Assembly (NCBI GenBank): GCA_963709325.1
Contig: CAVPVV010000001.1
Location: 186,001-250,000, forward strand
DNA from: VFZN01 sp963709325
Lineage (GTDB): Bacteria > Acidobacteriota > Vicinamibacteria > Vicinamibacterales > UBA2999
Direction of reading: 5' to 3'
DNA: 64,000 nt
Below, piece after piece: positions 27,961 to 34,915 of the stretch. The translations under genes were made by a program, and so were the position numbers. Numbering within the stretch: the stretch's first letter is position 1; each line of letters begins with the position of its first letter. The notes beneath the pieces were generated by a model that saw only the letters and a program-made list of their open reading frames with translations, did not search any database and was not told the origin of the DNA.

Positions 27961-28047
27961 GGGTTCAAGACCCGGAGGTTCAAAACAACGGGGTTCAACG
28001 CACGTAGGGCTCAAAGCCACGAAGGTTCAAGAGACACGGGGGTTCGC
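27961..28047. repeat. GGTTCAA-type repeats at 15-17 bp intervals
   Basis: Six copies of GGTTCAA or close variants start at 27962, 27977, 27992, 28008, 28024 and 28041. The 15-17 bp period is about twice the octamer unit of the adjoining array. No coding frame is supported here. Confidence 0.65.
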
Positions 28048-28052
28048 AGCTC

Positions 28053-28188
28053 GGGTGCAGAGGTGCAAAGGTGAAGGGGTGCAAGGGTGCAGGGGTGCAA
28101 AGGTGCAAAGTTGCAAGGGTGCGAAGGTGCGAAGGTGCAAGGGTGCAAAGGTGCAAAGGTGCAGGGGTGCAAAGGTGCAGGGGTGCAG
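28053..28188. repeat. Tandem array of 17 octamers, consensus RGGTGCAR
   Basis: The 136 bp divide with no slippage into 17 eight-base units. Thirteen fit RGGTGCAR exactly, varying only A/G at the first and last positions. The exceptions are unit 3 (AGGTGAAG), unit 8 (AGTTGCAA) and units 9-10 (GGGTGCGA, AGGTGCGA). The plus strand has G runs and no C beyond one per unit. The array lies in the divergent spacer between selA and the 28273 gene. Confidence 0.92.
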
Positions 28189-28209
28189 GTCTCAGTGTGA
28201 ACCCTCGTG

Positions 28210-28245
28210 ACTGTCTTTGACCCCTGTGCTTTCGAACCCCGGTGA
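28210..28245 (-). repeat. Inverted right-hand flank of the octamer array
   Basis: On the minus strand this reads GGGTTCGA, AAGCACAG, GGGTCAAA in octamer phase, closely similar to the three units at 634-657. It faces the left flank, whose GGTTCAA copies are on the plus strand. Confidence 0.5.
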
Positions 28246-28256
28246 AGTGCGCGTGT

Positions 28257-28262
28257 TACGAT
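28257..28262 (+). promoter_or_regulatory. Possible -10 box TACGAT for the 28273 gene
   Basis: TACGAT lies 10 nt before the ATG at 28273 and is identical to the -10 box inferred for both tRNA transcripts. The predicted leader is about 4 nt. No good -35 is seen. Confidence 0.4.
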
Positions 28263-28272
28263 CGGCAGTCTC

Positions 28273-28680
28273 ATGTCAGGCCGCACGACCCGTCCGCTCG
28301 AACGCTTCTGGCCGTACGTCGAGAAACCCGAGGAGCCCACGGCCGACGAGCTCGCCGCGCTTGATCCCGATCTCTACGCGGCGCTGTTCGGGCCGCGGGA
28401 CTTGCCGTTCTCGATCACGCTGGTCTTCGCCCCGTTCGACGGGCCCGATTACACGCGTGCCGTGACGATGGCCAAGGCGTCGGCGGAGTATCGCGAGGTC
28501 GGGAGCGGTCCCGATCTGCGCCATCGCGCCCGGTTCTTTCCCGGCGACGCGCTGCGGATGCGCGATCTCTTCGAGGTGGTTGGGCCGCAGCCTACCTGCG
28601 ACGTGCTGATCGACGACCGTCCCGTCCCCTACGCGCGGGACCTGTGGCTGCCGCTCGTCTGGTTCCTCCTGCTGCCCTGA
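28273..28680 (+). CDS. Hypothetical protein
   Basis: A 135-residue protein I do not recognise. It has no signal peptide; the middle reads FSITLVFAPFDGPDYTRAVTMAKASAEYREVG, and the end WLPLVWFLLLP is hydrophobic. It contains many Pro, Asp and Arg residues and a single Cys. The frame has good codon third-position GC bias, and the stop abuts the next ATG (TGAATG), which supports a real two-gene unit with the following gene. Confidence 0.6.
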   Translation: MSGRTTRPLERFWPYVEKPEEPTADELAALDPDLYAALFGPRDLPFSITLVFAPFDGPDYTRAVTMAKASAEYREVGSGPDLRHRARFFPGDALRMRDLFEVVGPQPTCDVLIDDRPVPYARDLWLPLVWFLLLP

Positions 28681-29346
28681 ATGCCGCTGCCCCTTTCTGA
28701 ATTCGAGCGTGAGCTGCGGCTCCTCGAGGCAGAGCTGAAGCGCCTCGAAGCCGAATACAACCAGTTCTTCGCCGGCCGCCTGCCGCGCCTGCCGTGGGAT
28801 CAGCGTACGCGCGTGGACGCGATGATGAAACGGTTCGATCGCATGGCGATCCAGAACACCGGCGATCGCTTCCGCTTCCAGACGGTGCAGTCGCGATGGG
28901 CGGCGTTCACCGAGTTGTGGGAACGACAGCTGAAAGCGCAGGAGACTGGACGGCGTCCCGGCCGCGGGCGCGGTGGCGCGCCAGCACCGTCCCAGCCCGC
29001 CGCCCCGGCTCCGCCGCCCGAGCGTTCGGCACCGAAGCCGGCCGCCGCGACGCCCTCCGTACCCCCGCCTCCGCCCGAGCCACGGGAGCGGCCGCTCCAG
29101 GGTGTTGTGGGCTCAGCAACCATTTCCGATGTGGCCGCGCAGTCTGATCGCGTGAAGGAGCTTTACGAGCGGCTGAGCGCGGCGAAAAAAGACGCGGGTG
29201 AGAAGCCGCTCGAGTTCGATCGCTTCAACGCGGCAGTGCAGGCGCAGGTGAAGAAGCTGGGGCAGGGCGGCCGCGAAGTGGCGTTCCAGGTGTCGGTGAA
29301 GGAAGGGAAGGTGACGCTGACCGCGAACCCGACCGAGGAGTCTTGA
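28681..29346 (+). CDS. Putative MXAN_5187-type C-terminal-domain protein
   Basis: A 221-residue soluble protein. The N-terminal 90 residues are helical and charged (ERELRLLEAELKRLEAEYNQFFAGRLPRLPWDQRTRV). A Pro/Ala-rich linker follows (about 97-140). The C-terminal 70 residues (VKELYERLSAAKKDAGEKPLEFDRFN to VAFQVSVKEGKVTLTANP) resemble the domain described at the end of Myxococcus MXAN_5187. The family match is from memory and moderate; the function is unknown. It begins directly at the stop of the previous gene. Confidence 0.6.
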   Translation: MPLPLSEFERELRLLEAELKRLEAEYNQFFAGRLPRLPWDQRTRVDAMMKRFDRMAIQNTGDRFRFQTVQSRWAAFTELWERQLKAQETGRRPGRGRGGAPAPSQPAAPAPPPERSAPKPAAATPSVPPPPPEPRERPLQGVVGSATISDVAAQSDRVKELYERLSAAKKDAGEKPLEFDRFNAAVQAQVKKLGQGGREVAFQVSVKEGKVTLTANPTEES

Positions 29347-29387
29347 GAGTCGGCGCTCGAACTTTCGCTCACCGGGGAGATGAGCGA

Positions 29388-29418
29388 CTGGCGCCGGACG
29401 GGGGTCGCCCGGCGCCAG
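29388..29418. terminator. GC hairpin between convergent genes
   Basis: CTGGCGCCGG (29388-29397) pairs perfectly with CCGGCGCCAG (29409-29418) across an 11-nt loop. It lies between the 28681 gene and the convergent cold-shock gene. There is no U-run on either strand, so termination is plausible but unproven. Confidence 0.5.
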
Positions 29419-29432
29419 CGGTCAAGTGTGGT

Positions 29433-29636
29433 TCAGACGCGGGTAACGTTACCCGCCTGCGGCCCCTTCGGGCCATCGACGATTTCGAATTCGACCGGCT
29501 GCCCCTCTTCGAGGGAGCGGAAGCCAGAGCCCTGGATCGCCGAGTAATGCACGAAGACGTCGCTGCCGCCTTCGCGCTCGATGAAGCCATAGCCCTTGGC
29601 GTTGTTGAACCACTTGACCTTGCCTGTAATGCGCAT
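29433..29636 (-). CDS. CspA-family cold-shock protein
   Basis: A 67-residue single OB-fold nucleic-acid chaperone. GKVKWFNNAKGYGFIER contains RNP1 (KGYGFI) and VFVHYSAI contains RNP2; length and sequence match CspA/CspD-type proteins fully. It binds single-stranded RNA/DNA and prevents secondary structure. It is divergent from purH, with a 182-bp spacer holding a terminator-like hairpin in its own direction. Which paralogue it is cannot be told. Confidence 0.93.
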   Translation of the reverse strand: MRITGKVKWFNNAKGYGFIEREGGSDVFVHYSAIQGSGFRSLEEGQPVEFEIVDGPKGPQAGNVTRV

Positions 29637-29716
29637 GTTTCTTCTTCCTGCTATCGGTGGCGAGCCACCGTCTCGTCCTACCCGCGCCGAGGCTGTTTCA
29701 GCCTTGATCCGGGCAC

Positions 29717-29745
29717 AAAAAAAGCCGCACCGCGCGGCCTTTCCG
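29717..29745 (-). terminator. Terminator-like hairpin upstream of the cold-shock gene
   Basis: On the minus strand GCCGC and GCGGC pair around a five-base loop and are followed directly by seven T (29723-29717). It lies about 80 bases upstream of the csp start, in the orientation of csp transcription. It may be a leader attenuator, or it may stop antisense transcription arriving from purH. Confidence 0.5.
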
Positions 29746-29818
29746 GGTCCGGTAAGTTGGACCGCGGCCAGATTCTACTCGTCAGTTACATTTGGTGTCA
29801 ATTCCGGACAGCGTTCCT

Positions 29819-31435
29819 ATGCGCCGAGCCATTCTCACCGTTTCCAATAAAACAGGCCTGGTGGAGTTCGGCCGCGGCTTGAGCGCCCGCGGTTTCGAAT
29901 TGGTTTCGACTGGCGGCACCGCCCGCGCGCTGGCCGATGCCGGGTTGCCGGTGATCAACGTCTCGGACGTCACCGGGTTCCCCGAGATGATGGACGGACG
30001 GGTCAAAACCCTGCATCCGCTGATCCACGGGGGCATCCTGGCCCGGCGCGACCACCCGGCGGACCTCGACGCCGCCCGCGCTCACGGGATTGGCCTCGTG
30101 GACCTGGTCGTGGTCAATTTGTATCCTTTCGTGCAGACGGCCGCGCAGCCTGGCGTCGCATTCGAAGACCTGATCGAGCAGGTCGACATCGGCGGGCCGA
30201 GCCTGGTTCGTGCCGCCGCCAAGAACTTCCGCGACGTCCTCGTCGTCGTGTCACCGGCGGATTACCCGGTGGTGCTCGCCGAGCTCGATCGCCAGGGCGG
30301 CCCGGCCCCGGCATTCCAGTTCGATCTGGCCCGCCGCGCGTTCGCGCACACGGCCGCCTACGACGCGGCGATCGCGTCGACACTGGCCGAATTCACCGCA
30401 ACTGCCAGCGGGTTCAACCGCGAGGCTGCGCAGGCGCCGTTCGCACCCGATCAGCTGCTGCTCGATGCTCGCAAGATCCGTGACCTGCGGTACGGCGAGA
30501 ACCCGCACCAGCCGGCGGCGTGGTACGCGGTCGACCCGGCCGCGGGTCTCGGTGCGCCCCGGATCCTGCAGGGCAAGGAGCTGTCGTTTACCAACCTCCT
30601 CGATCTCGATGCAGCCGCGCGCATCGCGCTCGAGTTCGACGAGCCGGCCGCGGTCGTGATCAAGCACACCAATCCGTGCGGGGCCGCGAGCGGCGACACG
30701 ATCACCGAAGCCTACGTGCGGGCCCGCGAGGCCGACGCGCTCGCGGCGTTTGGCGGCATCGTCGGTCTCAATCGCGCAATTGACGAGAACACCGCTCGAG
30801 CAATCGTTTCGACGTTCATCGAAGCCGTCATCGCCCCGGCCGTTGACGATGCGGCCCGATCGATCCTTGCCACGAAGGCAAACATGCGGGTGGTCGTCGC
30901 CGACTTCGCGCCGCTGGCGCGCCCCGACGCGGCTGCGGCGCAGCGCCGCGAGATCCGTTCCGTGCTTGGCGCGCTGCTGGTGCAGGAACGCGATCAGGTG
31001 CATGAGTCCAGAGATGCCTGGCCGAGGGACGGCTCACGCGTCGTCACCAGGCGGCAGCCGACCGACGAGGAGTGGCAGGCGCTGCGCTTCGCCTGGCGGG
31101 TAATGGCTCATGTGAAATCGAACACCGTGATCTTCACCGATGCCGTGCGGACGCTGGCCATTGGCGCAGGCCAGATGAGCCGTGTCGATGCCGTCAAGGT
31201 CGCGGTTGCCAAGGCGTCCGGGTGGGGAGCCGGCCCCGCCGGCGTGCTCAAGGGGAGTGTCGCGGCGTCGGACGCGTTCTTCCCGTTCCGCGATGGCCTC
31301 GATGCGGTGGCCGCCGCCGGCGCCACTGCGGTCGTGCAGCCGGGCGGCTCGGTCCGCGATGCCGAGGTCATCGCCGCCGCCGACGAGCACGGCCTGGCGA
31401 TGGTGTTCACCGGACGGCGTCACTTCCGCCACTGA
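29819..31435 (+). CDS. purH: Bifunctional AICAR formyltransferase/IMP cyclohydrolase
   Basis: A 538-residue enzyme for the last two steps of IMP synthesis. RRAILTVSNKTGLVEFGRGL and STGGTARAL with GFPEMMDGRVKTLHP mark the N-terminal cyclohydrolase (about 1-200). LRYGENPHQPAAWY, VVIKHTNPCGAA, SNTVIFTD and PGGSVRDAEVIAAADEHGLAMVFTGRRHFRH mark the formyltransferase with its Lys-His site. ATG 29819 matches the family N-terminus; an in-frame GTG at 29792 is less likely. The 3' end overlaps the convergent heptose-kinase gene by 29 bp. Confidence 0.95.
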   Translation: MRRAILTVSNKTGLVEFGRGLSARGFELVSTGGTARALADAGLPVINVSDVTGFPEMMDGRVKTLHPLIHGGILARRDHPADLDAARAHGIGLVDLVVVNLYPFVQTAAQPGVAFEDLIEQVDIGGPSLVRAAAKNFRDVLVVVSPADYPVVLAELDRQGGPAPAFQFDLARRAFAHTAAYDAAIASTLAEFTATASGFNREAAQAPFAPDQLLLDARKIRDLRYGENPHQPAAWYAVDPAAGLGAPRILQGKELSFTNLLDLDAAARIALEFDEPAAVVIKHTNPCGAASGDTITEAYVRAREADALAAFGGIVGLNRAIDENTARAIVSTFIEAVIAPAVDDAARSILATKANMRVVVADFAPLARPDAAAAQRREIRSVLGALLVQERDQVHESRDAWPRDGSRVVTRRQPTDEEWQALRFAWRVMAHVKSNTVIFTDAVRTLAIGAGQMSRVDAVKVAVAKASGWGAGPAGVLKGSVAASDAFFPFRDGLDAVAAAGATAVVQPGGSVRDAEVIAAADEHGLAMVFTGRRHFRH

Positions 31436-32438
31436 GCGCGGGACCGAACCTGGCTCGTAATTCGCCGGCGTTGACAGTCGCGGCGCCGAACTTTCCCACC
31501 GAAACACCGGCCGCTTCGTTGGCGAGGGCGGCGGCCTCGGCGACGCTGGCTCCGGCGGCCAGCGCAAGGGCGAGTGTTGCGATGACCGTATCGCCGGCGC
31601 CGGTGACGTCGGACACCTCGCGCGCGGTGGCGGGAAGCGCGCCTTCGACGCCGTCGCAGGACAGCCACATGCCGCGTTCGCCGAGCGTGATGAGCACGCC
31701 GCCCACCCCCGACCGCTCGACGATGATCCGCGCTGCCTCCCGCGCGTCGTCGATCGCCCGGATGCGGCGTCCCGACGCGGTCTCGGCCTCCACGTGATTG
31801 GGTGTGACGAGCGTCGCGCCTCGGTAGAAATCAAGGTGCGGGACCTTCGGATCGACCAGCAGGGGTATCGGCCGGTCGTGCGATCGGGCGACGAGGTGCG
31901 CCATCAGGCGCCGTGACACCACGCCTTTCTGGTAGTCGGACACCAGCAGGACGCCCGCTTCCTCGAGGTAGTGGTCGATGACGTCGGCGAGCGCGTCCTC
32001 GCCTGCGCGGTCCAGATCGCCATCGGCCTCGTAGTCGATTCTGGCGACCTGCTGGTTGCGGCTCGTGACCACACGGACCTTGGTCGTCGTCCGGCGGTCG
32101 GGGGTGGTGATGAGTCCATGGGCGCGAACGCCGCGCGCGGCGAGCTCCGCAGTCAGCGATCGGCCATCATCGTCGTCGCCAACCACGCCCACCAGGACTG
32201 CGCCGCCGCCCAGCGCGACGATGTTGTGCGCGACGTTGGCAGCCCCGCCGAGCCGGTACTCGTCGTGATCGTGAACGACCACCGGGACCGGCGCCTCCGG
32301 CGAGATGCGGCTGACTCGCCCGAACAGGAAGCGATCGAGCATCACATCGCCGACGACGAGCACCGTCGCCGAGGAGAAATTGTCGATGAGGCCGCGGGCC
32401 CGTTCGGCGGCGAGGACGGGAAGCGCGGGCGCCCTCAT
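31407..32438 (-). CDS. hldA: D-glycero-beta-D-manno-heptose-7-phosphate kinase
   Basis: A 343-residue PfkB/ribokinase-family kinase phosphorylating C1 of heptose-7-phosphate for LPS inner-core heptose. VLVVGDVMLDRFLFGRVSRISPEAPVPVV is the signature start, RLGGAANVAHNI binds sugar, and DVTGAGDTVIATLALAL holds the catalytic Asp and anion hole. There is no cytidylyltransferase domain, so it is the stand-alone kinase rather than HldE. The start ATG 32438 overlaps the upstream ligase stop (ATGA). It heads into convergent purH. Confidence 0.9.
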   Translation of the reverse strand: MRAPALPVLAAERARGLIDNFSSATVLVVGDVMLDRFLFGRVSRISPEAPVPVVVHDHDEYRLGGAANVAHNIVALGGGAVLVGVVGDDDDGRSLTAELAARGVRAHGLITTPDRRTTTKVRVVTSRNQQVARIDYEADGDLDRAGEDALADVIDHYLEEAGVLLVSDYQKGVVSRRLMAHLVARSHDRPIPLLVDPKVPHLDFYRGATLVTPNHVEAETASGRRIRAIDDAREAARIIVERSGVGGVLITLGERGMWLSCDGVEGALPATAREVSDVTGAGDTVIATLALALAAGASVAEAAALANEAAGVSVGKFGAATVNAGELRARFGPALSGGSDAVR

Positions 32439-33610
32439 CCCGCGTCGCGGTCGCCGCGGGCTGCCGCGAACGGCAGTGTCACCATGACGAGAAACAGCAT
32501 CAGGAACTCGGAGTCGCCGAAGTTGTACTCGGACATGCCGGCGACCAGCATCGCGGCCGTGGCGCTCAGCCCGGCGGTTGCGAGCGGGCGCACGCCGGCG
32601 GTTCGACGCAGCCGCCACAACCCGACGATCACCGACACGATGAAGACGGTCCAGATGGCCAGCGCCGGGAGGCCGCGTTCCGCTGCCACCTGCATCGGGA
32701 CGTTGTGCAAGTGCGGGTTGTTGGCCTGCACCGCCGCGGCGGTACGGTAGTCGGCGTAAACGTGTCCGACCATGTCGGGACCGACGCCGGTCCACGGGTG
32801 ATCGTGGACGATGGCCACGCCCGCCTCGAGCATCGCGACCCGGTCACGGGTGGTCGGATCGCTCATGTCGCCGATCGAGTTCATGCGGTTCGACAGCGCG
32901 TCGGGAGCGACGAACAGCGCGAGGAACGCGACCACGGGAATGATTGCCGTGAGCCTGATGTCCTTGATCAGGAAGAGCACCGCCGCGCCGGCCGCCGCGC
33001 CAAGCCACGCGCCGCGGGTGAGGGTGAGCGCGAGCGACACCAGCAGCGCCGGCAGCACGAACGCCGACCACAGGCGATCGCGCGAGCCGAACAGCAGCCG
33101 GGCCAGGCTGGCACAGATCACCAGCATCAGCGTGCCCGAGTAGGTCATCCAGTGCGAGAGCGTGCCCTGCATCCGTCGTCCGAGGTTGTCGTAGTTCAGG
33201 ATCCCGTATTGCACGATGCCCACGAACGCGCTGGCTGCCCCGACCGAGATGATGATCGTCAGCAGCGTGTCGGCCCGCTGGCCGCGCGCGAAGTCGTAGA
33301 CGAGCGGGACCAGGAGAAAGAGGAACAGCTGCTTGCTGTCGGCAAGGCTGATGGCCGGGTTGAGCGAGAACCCGGCCGCGACCAGCGTCGCGGCGGCGTA
33401 GGCGACCAGCGGCCAGAAGAACGGCGGCGCGTTCACCTCGGTCCGGCCGGACAGGTGCAGAACGAGCCAGCACAATACCGACAGCCCGAGCAGGATCTGG
33501 GCAGCGGCGATCGAGAACAGCATCGTCGCCCCGATTCCGAACAGCGCAAACACGCCGACGCGCTCGAGGCGTTCGTGCGGAGTGTTAGCGGTCAGCGGGA
33601 CGGACCACAT
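32435..33610 (-). CDS. O-antigen ligase family protein
   Basis: A 391-residue inner-membrane protein with about ten to twelve helices. The WaaL/Wzy_C signature region is present: a periplasmic loop with TGVGPDMVGHVYADYR and NNPHLHNVPMQVAAERGLPAL, where the His of LHN is the typical conserved residue, and LTRGAWLGAAAG. Such proteins ligate or polymerise lipid-linked glycans onto lipid A-core. The start is taken as ATG 33610 before WSVPLTANTPHERL. It lies between heptosyltransferase and heptose kinase genes, which fits LPS assembly. Confidence 0.85.
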   Translation of the reverse strand: MWSVPLTANTPHERLERVGVFALFGIGATMLFSIAAAQILLGLSVLCWLVLHLSGRTEVNAPPFFWPLVAYAAATLVAAGFSLNPAISLADSKQLFLFLLVPLVYDFARGQRADTLLTIIISVGAASAFVGIVQYGILNYDNLGRRMQGTLSHWMTYSGTLMLVICASLARLLFGSRDRLWSAFVLPALLVSLALTLTRGAWLGAAAGAAVLFLIKDIRLTAIIPVVAFLALFVAPDALSNRMNSIGDMSDPTTRDRVAMLEAGVAIVHDHPWTGVGPDMVGHVYADYRTAAAVQANNPHLHNVPMQVAAERGLPALAIWTVFIVSVIVGLWRLRRTAGVRPLATAGLSATAAMLVAGMSEYNFGDSEFLMLFLVMVTLPFAAARGDRDAG

Positions 33611-33624
33611 CGTGGCTGACCAGC

Positions 33625-34704
33625 TTACCGCAGGGCGGCGCTGAGGGCGGACTCGCAGGCGGTGAGGACTTGGGCCACGGTAATCCCGGTCAGGCAGCGG
33701 AAGTCTCCCGGCACGCACGATCGTTGATGGCACGGACGGCAGGGCAGGGGACCGGCGTCGACGCCGATCGAGGGAATTGCCGGGTCGCGCCACGGGAGCG
33801 ACCGTTCGGGGAGCGTTGGTCCGAAAAGCGCGACGATTGGCGTGCCCGTCGTCGCCGCAATGTGCAGCGGGCCGCTGTCACCGCCGATGTACAGGTGCGC
33901 TCGGGTGACCAGGGCGGCCAGCTCCTCGAGATCGAACTCGCCGCATCGCACGATCCGCTCACCGTCGTCGCGGGCGAGCCGGCGTGCGAGGAGCGCAACG
34001 CGGCTGGCGGCATCCGCTTCCGATGGACCGGAGGTGATGACCACGTGCAGCGGCGTGGGTCGGGTCGCGAGAGCGGCGGCTAGCTCGGCGAAACGCTCGG
34101 CGGGCCAGCGCCGGAACGGGTTGCCGGCGCTCACGTGCAACACCGCCAGGCGCGCGTCGTTACTGAGACCCGCATCGCGAAGCCGTTCGTCGACGCGTTG
34201 GATCGCGACCGGGTCCAGCGCCATCGTCACCGGATTGCGCGCCGGATCGGCCGGGCCGATCCCGAGCGGCCCGAGCAGGTCCCACTGGTTCAGGACCGAG
34301 TGTCGCGGGGGCAGCAGCGATCGGGTCCACGGAACACGATGCGTGTAAGCGAGACGGCGGCCGGGCAGCGCATAGCCGATCCGCATCGGTGCGCCCGAGG
34401 CGCGGGTCAACCACGCGGCGCGAGGACCGCCGTGCAGGTCGATTGCGATGTCGAATCGCTCGCGGCGCAGCCGCCGGCCGAGCGACCAGTCGTAACGCAG
34501 CCGGTCGAATCCGCGCGGGCGCCCCACGATCACCAAATCGTCGATGTGAGGATTGTGCCGGACGACAGGCGCGGCCGCGTGTTCGACCAGGTAGGTGAGC
34601 CGTGCGTCGGGAAAGCGCTGCTTGAGCGCAGCGAGGAGCGGCGTCGTGAACACGACGTCGCCGATCATGCGCAGCCGGACCAGCAGAATCGCGCGCGGGT
34701 TCAG
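33625..34704 (-). CDS. Glycosyltransferase family 9 heptosyltransferase
   Basis: A GT9 enzyme of about 360 residues transferring heptose to the LPS core. ILLVRLRMIGDVVFTTPLLAALKQRFP is the N-terminal motif; VLHVSAGNPFRRWPAERFAEL, YIGGDSGPLHIAATTGTPIVALFGPT and the C-terminal CHQRSCVPGDFRCLTGI are diagnostic. No ATG, GTG or TTG lies at the expected start: the family sequence begins right at the CTG that overlaps the preceding stop (CTGA, 34704-34701), while the first ATG is within RMIGD and would delete the core strand. A CTG start, or an undetected error, is implied. The function is secure; WaaF or WaaC cannot be chosen. Confidence 0.85.
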   Translation of the reverse strand: MNPRAILLVRLRMIGDVVFTTPLLAALKQRFPDARLTYLVEHAAAPVVRHNPHIDDLVIVGRPRGFDRLRYDWSLGRRLRRERFDIAIDLHGGPRAAWLTRASGAPMRIGYALPGRRLAYTHRVPWTRSLLPPRHSVLNQWDLLGPLGIGPADPARNPVTMALDPVAIQRVDERLRDAGLSNDARLAVLHVSAGNPFRRWPAERFAELAAALATRPTPLHVVITSGPSEADAASRVALLARRLARDDGERIVRCGEFDLEELAALVTRAHLYIGGDSGPLHIAATTGTPIVALFGPTLPERSLPWRDPAIPSIGVDAGPLPCRPCHQRSCVPGDFRCLTGITVAQVLTACESALSAALR

Positions 34705-34871
34705 GGCTCGACCGTGGCTTCGTCGATCAGCATTACCGGGATGTCGTCCTTGATCGGATACACCCGGTGACAGCTGTCGCACTTGAGGGCCGTCCCGTCC
34801 TTCACGAGCGTCACGGGCGTCTTGCAGGCCGGACACGCGAGGATCTCCAGCAGCTCCTGGTCGACGGGCAT
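34701..34871 (-). CDS. Trm112-family zinc-binding protein (YcaR-like)
   Basis: A 56-residue protein. LLEILACPACKTPV and LKCDSCHRVYPIKDDIPVMLIDEA are the complete Trm112/YcaR pattern, with two CxxC pairs able to bind zinc. In bacteria the gene commonly sits among LPS genes, as here ahead of a heptosyltransferase. ATG 34871 begins one base after the predicted transcription start of a TATAGT box at 34884-34879; an ATG 15 bp upstream is possible but would overlap that box. Confidence 0.85.
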   Translation of the reverse strand: MPVDQELLEILACPACKTPVTLVKDGTALKCDSCHRVYPIKDDIPVMLIDEATVEP

Positions 34872-34878
34872 AAAAGGA

Positions 34879-34908
34879 CTATACACCGCCGAATCGACCG
34901 GTCAGAAT
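34879..34908. promoter_or_regulatory. Back-to-back -10-like boxes in a 44-bp divergent spacer
   Basis: TATAGT (minus, 34884-34879) ends seven bases before the Trm112 ATG, and CAGAAT (plus, 34903-34908) ends seven bases before the TPR-gene ATG at 34916. Both predict transcripts that begin at or one base before the start codon. Confidence 0.45.
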
Positions 34909-34915
34909 CTTCGAC

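Noticed and set aside
28053..28188. CRISPR array
   Set aside because: Units are 8 bp and contiguous with no spacers, and there are no cas genes in the window.
28011..28340. A minus-strand frame giving an eight-residue periodic peptide (APLHPCTF type)
   Set aside because: Any 8-bp repeat without stops gives this; there is no start signal and no non-repeat domain.
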